A DNA stretch of 47,500 bases from Prorocentrum cordatum (lineage: Eukaryota; Sar; Dinophyceae; Prorocentrales; Prorocentraceae): NCBI GenBank assembly GCA_963575745.1, contig CAUYUJ010005033.1:1-47500 (forward strand), in the 5' to 3' direction. The translations under genes and the position numbers were made by a program. Each line of letters opens with the position of its first letter. Within the stretch, counting starts at the first letter, position 1. Shown in pieces: positions 17,696 through 28,484 of the stretch. A model generated the notes under the pieces. It was not told the origin of the DNA. It did no database searches and saw only the letters and a program-made list of their open reading frames with translations.

Positions 17696-18424
17696 AAAGC
17701 GCCTGGCCAGTGCCCCACTCCCTCCCATCGCCCGCCCGAAGAGCACTGGTGCCTCTCCCGAGCGTGCCGGCTTCCTACCCCAGACTCTGGGTTTCTGAAG
17801 AAGCGTGGGGGGGGGTTACCCCCCCGACGGGGGTCAACCTCGCCTCGTCGTCGCGCCGCGACGGGGGTCGGAGCGCCTTCGGCGCGCGGTGGCTGCCCGC
17901 GACGGGGGTCGATGTGGGGCTGCCGGCGGGGGTGACGCCCCGCCGACACTTGTTAAGAAGCTCGGAGTATGCTGCCTCTCCAGAGCGCGACGTATCAAGA
18001 GAACCCGGAATCGAATCTTGGCATCGCTCGGACATGTGCATTTTTTTCGGCAAGAACCAACGAGGACCATCCTGGACCATCGAGCAAACAAAAACACGCG
18101 CGAAACCGAAAAATGCACGGGAAATGGACGTCCGAGCGACGGCAAGGAGTCGACAAACTGGATCGGCGAGGGGAATGCATCGGGCCGGCGGACACCGGCA
18201 ACCGAGCCGGGAGAAGTCGAGTCGACGGACATCGGCAGGTGAGCAGGTCCCCATGCAGAAACCGGAAGCCCCATCGCACTCGGACACCGAGTGGCACCGG
18301 CACCGGAAGCCACCGACTATGCTGAGCCGAGTCGAGCCGGAACTGTCGAGAGGACTCGGGCGGCGGCGGCGGCGGCGTCGCCTGCCACGGACGCCCCGTT
18401 CGACGCAGGACTGCTGGGCCTTAT
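17696..18424 (+). other. Mixed region with possible coding frame
   Basis: CGACGGGGGTC recurs at 17825, 17859 and 17900. From 17805 a 145-codon frame is open to 18242, including LGHVHFFRQEPTRTILDHR and GNGRPSDGKESTNWIGEG. A good 5' splice site, GGCAG followed by GTGAGC, lies at 18239. No domain is recognised. It may be a decayed exon, and competing frames exist. Confidence 0.25.
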
Positions 18425-18671
18425 AGTGGGCCCCCGAAACTGCAGGGCCCTTTTTGCGCCGTTTCCGAAAACATGCCCCTTGAAAATGGAAACGGTAACA
18501 AAAACGGCGACCTGAAACGGCAGCAGAAACGGCTCCAAGATTGGAGCCGGAGCGGGAAACCGTAAAAAAACGGCGACGGAACCGGTAACAAAAAACGGCA
18601 AAACAGAACCAGCAAAAAAAACGGCAAAACGGAACCGGAAAAAAACGGCCCTGTCGTTTCCGGGGCCCGCT
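18425..18671 (+). mobile_element. TIR element family W, copy 2 (forward)
   Basis: AGTGGGCCCCCGAAACTGCA on the left mirrors GTCGTTTCCGGGGCCCGCT on the right. The interior is an A-rich degenerate array (AAAACGGCGAC, AAAAACGGC). TTAT before and TAAG after the element may be part of the ends. Opposite orientation to 8691-8931. Confidence 0.8.
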
Positions 18672-18788
18672 AAGTGCTGGGCCGAACAGGGCGCCGCTGC
18701 GGCGGCGGCGCCCGGTGCAGCCGCGTCGGCTGCCCGCTGGCCGCAGCGCGCGCGGCCCCGACGGCCGAGAGGGCGCGCCGCGGCGCCC
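18672..18788. other. GC-rich island, open in several frames
   Basis: GCGGCGGCGGCGCC and Ala/Arg-coding sequence directly before a CTC tract. Similar GC islands border other CTC tracts (14.3, 33.95 and 41.85 kb). No gene is confirmed. Confidence 0.35.
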
Positions 18789-18836
18789 TCGGCCTCCTCC
18801 TCCTCCTCCTCCTCCTCCTCCTCCTCCTCCTCCTCC
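18789..18836 (+). repeat. (CTC)n tract
   Basis: Near-pure CTC. The minus strand would encode poly-Glu. Confidence 0.95.
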
Positions 18837-19074
18837 TGTGCCTCCTCCCCCTGCGCCTTCCGCCTCCCCCGCGCCGCGGCCTGCTCCTCCTCCTCGCCCG
18901 CCCCGGTCCACGTCCTCTTGCCATCGCCTGCTGCTTCACTCCCCCCCGACGAGTACGGAAAGATAAGCACGCTGGGGAGGGATGGATAGGATGGGTAGAA
19001 TGTCGGACGTGATGCGAGCGACGCAGGCGCACGCAGCTTGCCTCTCTACCCTCCCGCCCTCCCCCTTTTGACGC

Positions 19075-19251
19075 CATCTCTCTCTCTCTCTATCGCTATT
19101 TGTTTTGTCTCTCTGTCGCTCTCTCTTTTTTTTTCTTTCTTTCTCTCTCCCTCTCTCTCTCCATCTGTCCCCCGCATATTATAATTCGCCCGCTGGCTCT
19201 CATTATCATCCTCACTGTCATTGCCAATTATGGTGTTGTTATTGTGGTTGT

Positions 19252-19283
<32 letters not shown>

Positions 19284-19324
19284 CTGTTGTTGTGGTTATT
19301 GTGGTTGTTGCTGTTGCTTTTTTT

Positions 19325-19359
<35 letters not shown>

Positions 19360-19536
19360 ATTATCATATGCTTCTCTCCGTCTCTCTGTCTCTCTTTATC
19401 ACTCTCCCTCTCTCTGTGTCGCTCTCTCTCTCTCTCTCTCTCTCTTTCTATATTTTTCTCTGTTACCTCTCAACCTCTCTCTTTTTCTCTCTCTCCATCT
19501 CTCTCTCTCTCTCCCATATCCCTCTCTCTTTCTCTC

Positions 19537-19575
<39 letters not shown>

Positions 19576-19620
19576 TCTATATTGTCTTTGTTTCTCTCTC
19601 TCTCTCTCCCTCTCTCTCTG
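19075..19620 (+). repeat. (CT)n / (TTG)n compound tract
   Basis: Polypyrimidine CT repeats interrupted at about 19229-19318 by TTG/GTT triplets. Confidence 0.95.
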
Positions 19621-20960
19621 CTCAGTCTCGGCTCGATGGGTCCCTGACCCAGTGCGCAGCCGCGACGCGAAGCCACGAGAGCAGCTGCCTGCTCTCTCCG
19701 CGCGTGGCGGGACTGGGCGCACCGCATCCCGCGGCGCGATGGCTTCGCATGACTCCCAGAGTCCCGCACACGCAGCAGTGGCTCCCGCGAGCCGTCGCCG
19801 CGTGTTTCTTGTGCCACTGCAGCCCAAACCGCCCGGCAAGCGCCGCCGAGCCTCCTGTCCAAAGAGCCCTCTCGTGCGCAACGGTGCCTGCACCGCTGCT
19901 CTCCAAGACAGTGGCAGCGCAGACCATGGCTGCTGCAGCCTACAAGCTCAGCTCAGAGGCGAGCTGCTGAACGTGGGCAAACAATTCAATGCCCTCTACG
20001 CGAAGCTGCATGGTACTATCGCGCGCAATGCGGGCACCAACCGTGACCTCACCAGGGTTCACGGCCCCGGCCGTGGTCCACCAAAATGCCGGCACAGCCC
20101 CCTTCATCAGCCTCGATGCGCGAAACTGGGACGTCCCGATTGTGCCTATGCTCAAGCGGGCCGATGACAGCAGCTCGCGCACCAGTCGCATCCCACGACG
20201 CCCCGCCGAACGTCAAGAGCCACCAACTTACAACGAAGACTCGGACGGACCATGGTTGCCCAAACCAAGCGTCCAATGGATTCCCAATCAGGCCGACGCA
20301 CAAATTCGCGTCCTCGAAACGGAACACCTGACGCTCGCGGACATAGTGCTGCGCCTTGACACCACTGTGATCACCGCGGCCACCAGCCAGGCTTCACTGG
20401 TCCCGTAATGCCACTAGCTCGAAGAAGGGGTCGCCTCCGTCCAAGCAGAGCAAAAGAGCCTGAACACAGACCTGAAAGCCTTCATGACAAATACGCGAGC
20501 TGACGACTCGGACGTCAAGTCAAATGGGGCCCCAGCGACGGACGAGGCGGACATGCCGGATGGCGTGCCAGGTGGCGCGGGGGGCCGGTCGTCCAGCATG
20601 TGAAATGAGCCTAGGCTGACGGGGTAAACCTAAGGCCCACCAGGGCCGACGCGCTGCCCAACGCCGCAGGCCTCGCAACGCCGCCCGCGCGTCCGACCAT
20701 CCAGGAAGGAACCAAGACAACAATCATCAGCCAAGTAAAGATCCCCGATGACGGCCAACAAGGCACTGTAATTGGCCGCGCGAGGGATCAGAGCCCGCGC
20801 TGGGTGGTCCTGCTGACCAATGGCATCGCTGCCTCCCTGTCCACTTTAAGTTTGACCCCATCGGCCCCCAGCGAAGCCGACGCTCCAAGTGGAGGCCGAC
20901 CGACAGAGAGGTGACCCTCCATCAACGTCAAAGCCCAGGTCGACAGAGACGCCAGCCGCA
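19621..20960 (+). pseudogene. Retroelement ORF1-like pseudogene
   Basis: One frame runs from about 19621 to 20600 with few interruptions: a stop near 19968, then TAA and TAG near 20406-20417. After 19989 it encodes proline-rich sequence, then WIPNQADAQIRVLETEHLTL followed by ADIVLRLDTTV. Past the stops comes LEEGVASVQAEQKSLNTDL. The leucine spacing fits a coiled coil. A +2 frame then continues at 20624-20909 with QVKIPDDGQQGTVIGRARDQ and PRWVVLLTNGIAASL. A proline-rich N-part followed by a coiled coil fits the ORF1/Gag-like protein of LINE-type elements. That identification is inference. Decay is clear: at least three nonsense changes and one frameshift. Confidence 0.45.
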
Positions 20961-22620
20961 ACGACTGCGGGGCCCACGGGCGAGCCGCGGGGCCCGCCTG
21001 CGCGTGAAGTCGCGCCGTCGATGCCGGTCGTCGCATCAGCGACTGCGGCGCCGACCGTGCTCGCGCTCGCCCCTGGGCTTGGCCCGCGGCAGCGGGCGCG
21101 CCTTCGCCAGCTCGGCCAGCGCCGACGCGGGCGGCGGCCCCCGGCGGTTCACCTCCCCCCGCCGTCCTGGAGGGTGGCGCTCAGGAGGTCCCGCGCACGT
21201 TTATCGGCGCGGCCCCTCGCGAGCTCCTGGCCGGGGGCGTGTGGGGGCGCTGAGCATGATGCTGGCGCCGCGCCGCGCAGCAAGGGTGATGCTGGTGCGG
21301 GCGGGGTCCGCTCTTTGCTTGGCCCCAGCTCTTCCTCTTTGAGAATTTGCGAAAGAGGCGCCAGGATTGCTCATGACGTGGGGCGCGTAATGCAAAACAG
21401 TTTTGCACTTCCTACATCGCGGGGCAATCGGCGGCCCTGGCTCGCCTCGGCTCGCGCGTTTCACTTAAACCGCTCGACCGTGCTTCGCGGAACGCCACTT
21501 CAGTGCGCCACCTCGCAAAACGGATCTGGGCGAAACGCGCCTCATCCACCTTCCCCCCTGGGAAACCCAGAGCCGTGTTGTCAATGATCTTAATTGCATC
21601 TTTGTGGCGCCCTTTTGGGGTCTCTTGGGGGCCTCTGGGGGCCTCGGAGTCTCTTGGGCCTACATTGAAGGCAAATCGGGGGCATTGGGGGCCGCGTTGT
21701 TGGGGGGCCCGCGGCAATGGCGAGCGTTGCAGCGAGCATCCAGCGCGAAGTATCTGGCGCTGCCCCGCGCAACTGAATCGGGCACCGACGGCCGGTTTTA
21801 CGGGCGAGACGCGCAGTGCAACTTTTTCCATGTCTTCGAGCAGCGCGTCAGTTGCGCTGCGCTGCGCGACGGGACCCAGTGCCGACATTGCGCGCCAACG
21901 CGGGATCCAGTTCCAGCGGCCGCATATCCAAGTGTGACAAGCGACGCCGTGGCCAACGCGTGGGCGAGTGGCGCATCTGAAACCGCCGTGGCACCGCGCA
22001 GCACTGGGTCGAGCGCTGCGACTTCGAGCGGCGCGACGGGCCCCGGCCCCGGCGAACTCGCGCTCGTCGAGCAGCGCGACGAGCGCCGCGGCACTGCGCT
22101 GCGCGACGAAATCGAGCCTTGCGACTTTGCGCACCAATGTGAGACCCATCACTAGCAACCGCGCGTCTACGAGAGGCGCGAGCAGTGCAGCGAGCATCGC
22201 GGCTCTGAGCGCCGCGCCCGGGGCCATCGCGACGCCGCGAAGCGCGACGCAGTCGAGCAATGACGTCGCCCCATGCTTGCGAGAGCGAGGCGACGGGCGG
22301 CGGCGCGTCGAGCGCCGCGTCCTTCAGCGGCGCGCCCGCGTCCGACGCATTGGCCCTGAGCAACGCGACGGGGTCGCGTTCCGCGATGGTCAGCGGCGCG
22401 ACGAGGCCCGGCATCGCCGCGTCTCTCCGCGCCGCGTCTGGCACCAACGCCTCGGCGCTGAGCGGCGCCGAGGGGCGGGGCACCGCAATTTCTAGGTGTG
22501 CGCGAGCGTGGCGGACATCGCGAGGAGGGGCATGGCCAGCCCGCCAGTGCTCGCGCGCATGGGCGCTGGCGGCCTCGCACTCGCGACTGCGGCGAGCAGT
22601 GCCGCGAGCCGCGCGTCCAC
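20961..22620. other. Very GC-rich, Ala-rich coding-like region
   Basis: Both strands carry long Ala/Arg/Ser-rich frames. On the minus strand, pieces such as DPVALLRANASDAGAPLKDA, GPVAPLEVAALDPVLRG and GPVAQRSATDALLEDMEK share an xPVAxL..xALx pattern but lie in different frames. This could be a frameshifted repetitive protein or simply GC composition. TGCAAAACAGTTTTGCA near 21391 is a hairpin. No confident gene. Confidence 0.3.
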
Positions 22621-22803
22621 CTCGGGGATCCGGGTCAATCCAGGCACGGGTCAGTCAGGCGTTCCAGGGGCCTGCAAACTCCTGCGGGATCCTGCAGGAT
22701 CCCGCGCGCATGCCTGGTCAGCGCTTCCCTGGCTCTGCAGGGTCCTGCAAAATCTGGCGCCCTGACTGACCCGCACATGCAGTGACCCCCGTCTCTCGAG
22801 CCC
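22621..22803 (+). mobile_element. TIR element family A, copy 4
   Basis: GGGATCCGGGTCAATCCAGG at the left, GGCGCCCTGACTGACCC and AGTGACCCCCGTCTC at the right. The most diverged copy, lacking the TGCTGACC lead-in. Confidence 0.7.
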
Positions 22804-23369
22804 CGATCGCCGACGGCGCCTGCGCGCCCGGCGCCTGCTGCGCGACGGAGTCGATCACAACCGCGAAGCACGGCGCCGCGGCGTCCAACATCAGCATGCG
22901 CGCATCGAGCGGGGCGAGCCGCACATGTATCGGCGGCCGCCTGGGCGGGCGCCTGCTTCTAGCGGCCGCCTGGGCGAGCCCGGCGGCCCCTGCCGTTGCC
23001 TTCCCGCGTCCGAGAAGGTGCGCGGCAGGGGCGCTTCTGGAGGCGGGCGGCCACCGGGGTGCCGGGCCGTCTACCGGCAGCACCATGGAAGCGAGCGCTA
23101 ATGAGCAGCGCGACGAAGGTATCCATCGCCAGCTGCCCTGCATCTTCGAGAGAAGCGAACGCTGCCGCGTGCGCCGCGCCCCCCTGCCGGCGCGTTCGGG
23201 GGCGCCGCCGTCATCGCGCGCTGCGCGACAGCGCTGATCGCTCCATGGCATCATGGCAACTCTGGTTGCGCCGCGCCGTGGGGAGGTCGCTCAGGCTCAA
23301 CCGGGCGGCCGCTGGGAAGGCGCCAGCCGCGCGGTGCCTCCCGCGGAAACCCTGCCAGGGCGACGTGAG
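22804..23369. other. GC-rich stretch, no gene recognised
   Basis: Generic GC-rich sequence with several open frames on both strands. Nothing recognised. Confidence 0.3.
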
Positions 23370-23590
23370 GGGGCGCGGGCCCCCGGGGCGCTGCGAGCCT
23401 CGGCGCAAACCTCCCGCGGGCGACGTCCGCGACCTCGCGGCCCCAAGCCGCGCTGAGCTGGGCTCCTCGAGGCGGCCCCCCAGGGCTCGACGGCGGATTG
23501 GAGGCGGGGCTTGCGCGGCAACCCGCCCTCCCGGGGCGCGACGCGCTCGCGCGCCGCGCCTCGCGCCGCAGCGTTCGCCGCGACGTCCAT
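23370..23590. repeat. Duplicated GC-rich module Y, copy 1 (uninterrupted)
   Basis: GGGCGACGTCCGCGACC, CTCCTCGAGGCGGCCCCCC and GCGTTCGCCGCGACG occur in the same order as in 23785-24105. The minus strand gives VAANAA in both copies, so it may be coding. Confidence 0.6.
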
Positions 23591-23784
23591 CCGCCACGAC
23601 GAAGCGGGAGAGCGCGACGCGCAGCGCCGCGGTCGCGGGCAGCGCGACGGAAGCGGCGCCTCATGGCGGAACCGGCCACGCCGCGCCGCGGAACGGTCTC
23701 CAAATCTGGACCAGGTGGCCCGGCGACCCCAGCGACCCTGGCGACCCCGACCCCCGAATTTCGACCAGGGCGAGCGAGGGCGGG

Positions 23785-24105
23785 CCCCGTGGCGCCGCGA
23801 CCCCTCCGGCAGGCGACGTTTGCGAGGTTAGAGAATCAGCTCGGGTAGCTGATTTTCCTGACGCCTCCCGGCGCCGTGCGTCGAAGAGTGGGCCCGGCGG
23901 CGGGGCCGAAACCGGCTGCGTGCAGCAGATTTCGTAACCCCCCCTTTCCCTATCCCCCACTTTCGTTCGGCCCAGACTAAGCTCCTCGCGGCGGCCCCCT
24001 GGGGCTCGACGATGGAGCGGGGGCGGGGCTGGCGCGGCAGCGCGACCCCCCGCGCCGCGCGCGCAGCATCGCGGCGTTCGCCGCGACGAACTGGTGCGCC
24101 AGGCT
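23785..24105. repeat. Module Y, copy 2, interrupted by element D
   Basis: GGCAGGCGACGTTTGCGAGG, then element D (23829-23976), then CTCCTCGCGGCGGCCCCCTG and GCGTTCGCCGCGACG. Copy 1 is the unfilled comparison. Confidence 0.6.
23829..23976 (+). mobile_element. Foldback element D, copy 3 (left end lost)
   Basis: Begins inside the element at GAGAATCAGCTCGGGTAGCT, retains the GGCGCC core and the full C-rich right end. The G-rich left arm present in copies 1 and 2 is missing. Confidence 0.7.
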
Positions 24106-25319
24106 GCGCGGCCGGGGGGCGGGGCGCAGGACAGTGAGACGGAACGCCCGGCGACGGGGCGGCGCGCGGCCCTTCTGCGGGCGCGGGGCCGCTGGGGCCG
24201 CGCGCGTGCGCCGGGCCGCTCGCGGTTCGACCGCGCAGATCGTAGCTCGATCAGCCCCTACTGTGCCGCCCGCGCCCTTCCCGCGGGCGAGCAGGCGCGT
24301 GGCGGCGACGCCTGCGGAGGCGGCGGCCGCCGGGATTCCGCCCGAGTCGCCGCGCCGCCGCCGGAGAGCCGCGGCAGTGCCAATGCGCGCGCTGCACGCG
24401 CGAGGGCGAGTGCGGGGCGGCTCGGCGCGTCGAGCAGTGGGGCTAGTTTGCGAGACGTGCACCGCGGCAGCGGGGGCGCGACGGGGCGGCGGGCAAGTGC
24501 CCAAGCGCCGGGCCGACCGCCTCGAAAGCTACGCGGGGGTGCGACCACTCAGAACGTAGCTCGCCCCTCGCCGTCCCTCCATGGCCCCCCCCTTCGCCTA
24601 GAGAGACACAGGCGGCTGCTCCTCTGTGGCTCGGCGACCGCCAGGCCCCCGCTCCAGGAACCAACGACCTAGGGGGAAACGCGAGCGGGGTTGGCGACGC
24701 GCCGCGGGCCGGGCGCCCGGGATGACCTGTGCCGACGCCAAATCCCGACGGGCGTAACAGCGCAGCCGCGCTCCCAGGACCTGCGGAGCACGCTTCGCCG
24801 GGCCGACCGAGTGTGTTCGCAGACCCAGCCTGCCCACCTGCCACTGGGCGAGTATGAGGCGGCTTAAGAACGAATGTAGCTCTCGCCGCGACAGCCCAAC
24901 CACCCGCCGCCAAACGCGGTTGACACGGCCAGCACTGCCAACCCAAATGAAGGTGACGAGACCGGGGCGAAGGCAGGATGGCCTCACGGCCTCGGGACCA
25001 TCTACCCAGGTGAAGGTGTCCGGCTGTCGCCGGTGCAAGCCGCCGCGCGGAGTCGCGCCACGCAGCTCCGCGCGGCCGCCAATATTATTTTTTCACCACG
25101 ACCTAGGGACTGCCTGCACTGCCAGTGTCACGGCAGTGCATTGGACTGCTACCAAAATCGGTCATAATTGTTGTAGCGTCCAAGGGAAAAACCGGATGGC
25201 TCCGTCTAGACAGACTACAATGAACACGCACCGCGTGGCCCAGCCTTCATCAGGCCTGATCGCCGCCGATGGGCCTCTCCCCAGGAAGCCCCTGGGCGCG
25301 CCTCGATTCGGCTACACGC
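24106..25319. other. GC-rich stretch with weak coding candidates
   Basis: A minus-strand frame at 25038-24598 (146 codons; includes PGLVTFIWVGSAGRVNRVW and RRELHSFLSRLILAQWQVG) and a plus-strand frame at 24854-25327 overlap. Neither has a recognised domain. ACCCAAATGAAGGTG and ACCCAGGTGAAGGTG form a local duplication about 66 bp apart. CACTGCCAGTGTCACGGCAGTG near 25117 is a hairpin. Confidence 0.3.
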
Positions 25320-25480
25320 AAGAGTGACCCTGGGTAAGAGTGACCTTTGTTGCGCCGCTTTTGGGGGGCCGCGGGGAGACAAAACCTGGGCGCGCAAGCC
25401 GCTGCTACCGCTTCGTCTTCAGCCATCTGAGGGCCCATCTGTGCCCGCACCAAAGGTCACTCCGGCGAAAGGTCACTCTT
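25320..25480. mobile_element. Single-copy TIR element Z with subrepeated ends
   Basis: Each 30-bp end holds two copies of a GAGTGACC motif. The left reads AAGAGTGACCCTGGG then TAAGAGTGACCTTTG. The right is the complement of AAGAGTGACCTTTCGCCGG then AGTGACCTTTG. Direct subrepeats inside terminal inverted repeats resemble transposase-binding sites. The flanks ACGC/ACGT could be an imperfect duplication. Confidence 0.7.
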
Positions 25481-25784
25481 ACGTCTAGTCGATCGATGAT
25501 CACTGGTAGCACACCAATGCTAAATACTCCATGTTCTGAGTGTGCTGCGTGACCTGTTGGCACATTTCTCGTAGCCCCAGACTGGGCGCCGCGGGAAATG
25601 CCGCAAGATGGCGTCTTTCCTGTCGCGGGCGCCCGATCACGCTTGCCAATGCGTGTGTGAAGCAGGTGGCTGTCTGTCCGCCGGCGCGCAGAACAAAAAG
25701 GAATGTCGTCATTCTTCTCCACGTCCCACTTTTGTTCCGCACCCCGGGGGTCTGGAAAGACCATCTGTCCGAAATGGTGCGTTC
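25481..25784. other. Unique spacer, no gene recognised
   Basis: Mixed composition with more than one open frame. Nothing is recognisable. Confidence 0.3.
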
Positions 25785-25915
25785 TATCACTCTCTCTTTC
25801 TCTGCCTCTCCCTCCCCCTCTATCCCTGACGTTCTCTGTCTCTCTCTCTCTCTCTCCTTCGCTCTCTTGTTCAGTTTCTCTTTCTCTCTCTCTCTCTGTT
25901 CCACTCTCTCGTTAA
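25785..25915 (+). repeat. (CT)n tract
   Basis: Polypyrimidine CT repeat with short interruptions. Confidence 0.9.
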
Positions 25916-25969
25916 CTCTTCATATTGAACTTATCATGTGTCTCTCACATACATAGCTTATACACATGT

Positions 25970-26095
25970 GAACATATATATATATATGTGTATGTATATA
26001 TATATGTATTTATACACACATATATATATGTATATATATATATATATATATATGTACGCACGCACGTACGTACGTATGTATGCGTGTCTATAAAA
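25970..26095. repeat. (TA)n / (GTAC)n tract
   Basis: TA dinucleotides with ATGTATAT phrases, then ACGTACGTACGTATG. AT-rich against the GC-rich background. Confidence 0.9.
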
Positions 26096-26459
26096 TTACA
26101 ATCGGCTCCCCTACTTCCTGAATTTATTGATGTGCGCAGTCACGCCCGTCTACATGTGTTTCGACCTCGCTGTCAATCATACTTGCACACGTGTATGAAT
26201 GCTTGTGTGTATACATGTGTGCTGCTCTCTCTCTATATATGTGTGTATGCTCTCACAAACACAAATTCGCTCTCTGCCTTTCGCGCGCACGCACACACCG
26301 TCGCACTCTTTCCCCGCATCCCTTTCCCCCTCTCCCCGTGCCTGTCCCCCGCCCCCCCCCTGCCTGCCTCGCTCCCGTCAGCTTCTCCCTCCCCCCGCCT
26401 TCTCCTGCCTCTCGCCCACGTCCCCTCACTTGCCTCTCGCCCCACGTCCCTTCCCTCAC
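26096..26459. other. Low-complexity CT/C-rich spacer
   Basis: Cytosine-rich, with repeated CTCGCCCxxGTCCC near 26410-26455. No gene. Confidence 0.4.
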
Positions 26460-26640
26460 CCTTTTCTCTCTCTCTCTCTCTATCTCTCTGCCTCTTCCTG
26501 CACATCCCCGCTCTTCTGCGCCATCCTCCTCCTCCTCCTCCTCCTCCTCCTCCTCCTCCTCCTCCTCATCATCATCATCATCATCATCATCCCCACCACA
26601 ACCATCATCATCGTCATCATCTTCATCGCCGCCACCATCG
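26460..26640 (+). repeat. (CT)n, (CTC)n and (ATC)n compound tract
   Basis: CT to about 26490, CTC at 26523-26568, then ATC/ATCATC to 26640. Confidence 0.9.
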
Positions 26641-26699
26641 TCCTGCTCGTTTGATTATTCTTCCTCCCCCTCCTCCCTTCTCCTGCTGTGGCCCGCGTC

Positions 26700-27181
26700 C
26701 CCTGGGCCCCCTCTGGCCTCCTTCCCCCGCCGCGGTCCTCGTGTGCCGCCGCCCTGTCTGCTCCTGCGGTCGCCGAGCTGGGAGGGGAGGGGGAGAGGGG
26801 GGCAGGGACACCCGTCGGCAACACACCCTCCCGTCCAGAGCTCCCTCCTCACAGGCGCCTGCACAACAGGCGTTTCCACTGCGGGGGGCGTCCCCCTGCG
26901 AGGCGAGCGATCCATGGGCCTCTCGTTCGGGCGAGAGGCGTTTTGGACAGGAACTGCCCTGCACTCATCCAGAGTTTGAGGAAGAGGCAAACAAGAACCC
27001 ACAGCGAGCCGCTCTGAAATCGTGCAGCTGGTGCACAGATGCTACACTTCTGGCCAGACATGATGAGGAAACTTCACGTAAGCTTTTGAAGGGAATGCTT
27101 CTCCGTTTCGAAAGGGAGCCACCCTCCAGTAAGCTTTTCAAGGGAATGCGCGCGGCGCTAATGAAAGTCACGTTTGGATAA
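26700..27181 (+). CDS. Candidate coding segment (uncharacterised)
   Basis: The frame is open from far upstream through microsatellites, so only this part is considered. The C-terminus looks protein-like: HPEFEEEANKNPQRAALKSC, WCTDATLLARHDEETSRKLL and KGMRAALMKVTFG then stop at 27179. A 51-bp direct repeat (GTAAGCTTTTGAAGGGAATG at 27078 and GTAAGCTTTTCAAGGGAATG at 27129) gives an in-frame 17-residue repeat RKLLKGM / SKLFKGM. Keeping the frame through a duplication is mild support. No start codon or splice sites can be fixed. Function unknown. Confidence 0.3.
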
Positions 27182-27407
27182 CATTCAGACCTCTATCCTT
27201 TTAGCGGCCGGAAGCTTCCAACGCGACTGCGCGCGGTACTAAGGCGATAATCACCCGACGAAAACGACCCGCCCTCCATCTATGCATCTTTCGAGAATTT
27301 CAAACTTCACGACCAGACTGGACGAAAGAAATTCCGAGCGAAACGCCCAGCTCGCGCCACTGACACGTCGGGTGGTGCGACAAAGGGTTGATTCATGAGG
27401 AAGGGGG

Positions 27408-27755
27408 GTGGATGAGGTAAGAGGACGGAATTTTGAGGCTCTGGAACGATTATTGAAGGTTCTAGGGGAATCCAAGAAGGAGCAGGGTGAGATGGAGAGG
27501 GGGAGGTGGGGGAGGGCGGAGAAAGGTGGACGATTGGAAGGGCAGCCTTCCACGACGGCCCCCCCCCTCTCAGACTCTGTGCGTGCGGGCGTCGTGCATC
27601 GCCTGTTTTTTTGTTTCCGCCGTGCTTCCACCACTGCGCGGCTTTCAACGACTTTGATTTCACCATCGGGTGTCAAAACACAGCGAGCTGTTTTGGCTGT
27701 GTCCCAACCTGTCTTTTCACCAGCCGACTGGGATCGTCGGCGCGTCGGAGGAGCA

Positions 27756-27770
<15 letters not shown>
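27408..27770 (+). CDS. Candidate coding segment (uncharacterised)
   Basis: Starts at ATG 27408. Early residues form a plausible charged helix: MDEVRGRNFEALERLLKVL then GESKKEQGEMERGRW. The segment continues to a (GT)n tract that would encode Val-Cys repeats, and the frame then stays open to 28166 through a TA/GT tract. An overlapping minus-strand frame (27826-27251) is also open and ends SLVVKFEILERCIDGGR. Only one can be real. No domain is recognised. Confidence 0.25.
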
Positions 27771-27793
<23 letters not shown>

Positions 27794-27800
27794 TTGTGTG
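27762..27800 (+). repeat. (GT)n microsatellite
   Basis: GT repeat interrupted by TTTTTTGTG. Confidence 0.9.
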
Positions 27801-28009
27801 TGCCCCGCTGCTGCTGGTGCCCACACCCGACGCCGCCCAGCCGCGCGCGCGGCCCTGCTTGGAGCGGGCCCGGCCTACATCTCCCCCCCGCCAGAGCCGG
27901 GGTCCTCCTCCTCCCCCCCTCGCGCACCGCGGCCTAATTCGCGTTTGGTTGTCCTACCGACGCCCTATCCGCCAGCGCAGTACTTCTGCCTAGCCGCCGA
28001 CGTGACAAT

Positions 28010-28010
28010 C

Positions 28011-28069
<59 letters not shown>

Positions 28070-28070
28070 T
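28010..28070. repeat. (TA)n-(GT)n compound microsatellite
   Basis: TA repeat with one ACA break, grading into pure GT. Confidence 0.95.
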
Positions 28071-28171
28071 TGCCAGCCGCGCGCGTTCTCGCTCTCCACT
28101 CTGCGACCTTCTAACATTCTCGACGCTGCGTGCGAAGCCGCGACGGCCAGACAAGCGTCTGTGTAGTGTAT

Positions 28172-28385
28172 GGGGAGGGGCGCACCAAACATACTAGTAC
28201 TATATGTCATCCTTGGAGGCGCGCGTCCGACCCGAACATATAATATACCCATCTTGTAGAATGTCGTTTCCCGAGCGGTACGGCCAGAAAGCGCCCGCCA
28301 CGACGCATGTACTATAAGATTTTTCAGTGCGCGCGTCGCTCTGGGGGGGCGACGCACACATAGTATCAGTATGTTGGCGTGCCGC
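28172..28385 (+). mobile_element. MITE-like family I, copy 2
   Basis: AACATACTAGTACTATATG on the left is mirrored by CACATAGTATCAGTATGTTG on the right. The body (TCCTTGGAGGCGCGCGTCCG, AGAATGTCGTTTCCCGAGCG) matches 9206-9412. This copy has the clearer ends. Confidence 0.75.
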
Positions 28386-28484
28386 CGAGGGGAGGGCCAA
28401 TAGCCAAGCGCCACTGGCATTTTGCCCATCCGTCCCTGCCTACGCTTCCAACCTCCCCTTGCCTTCGCCGTCGTACTGTACTAG

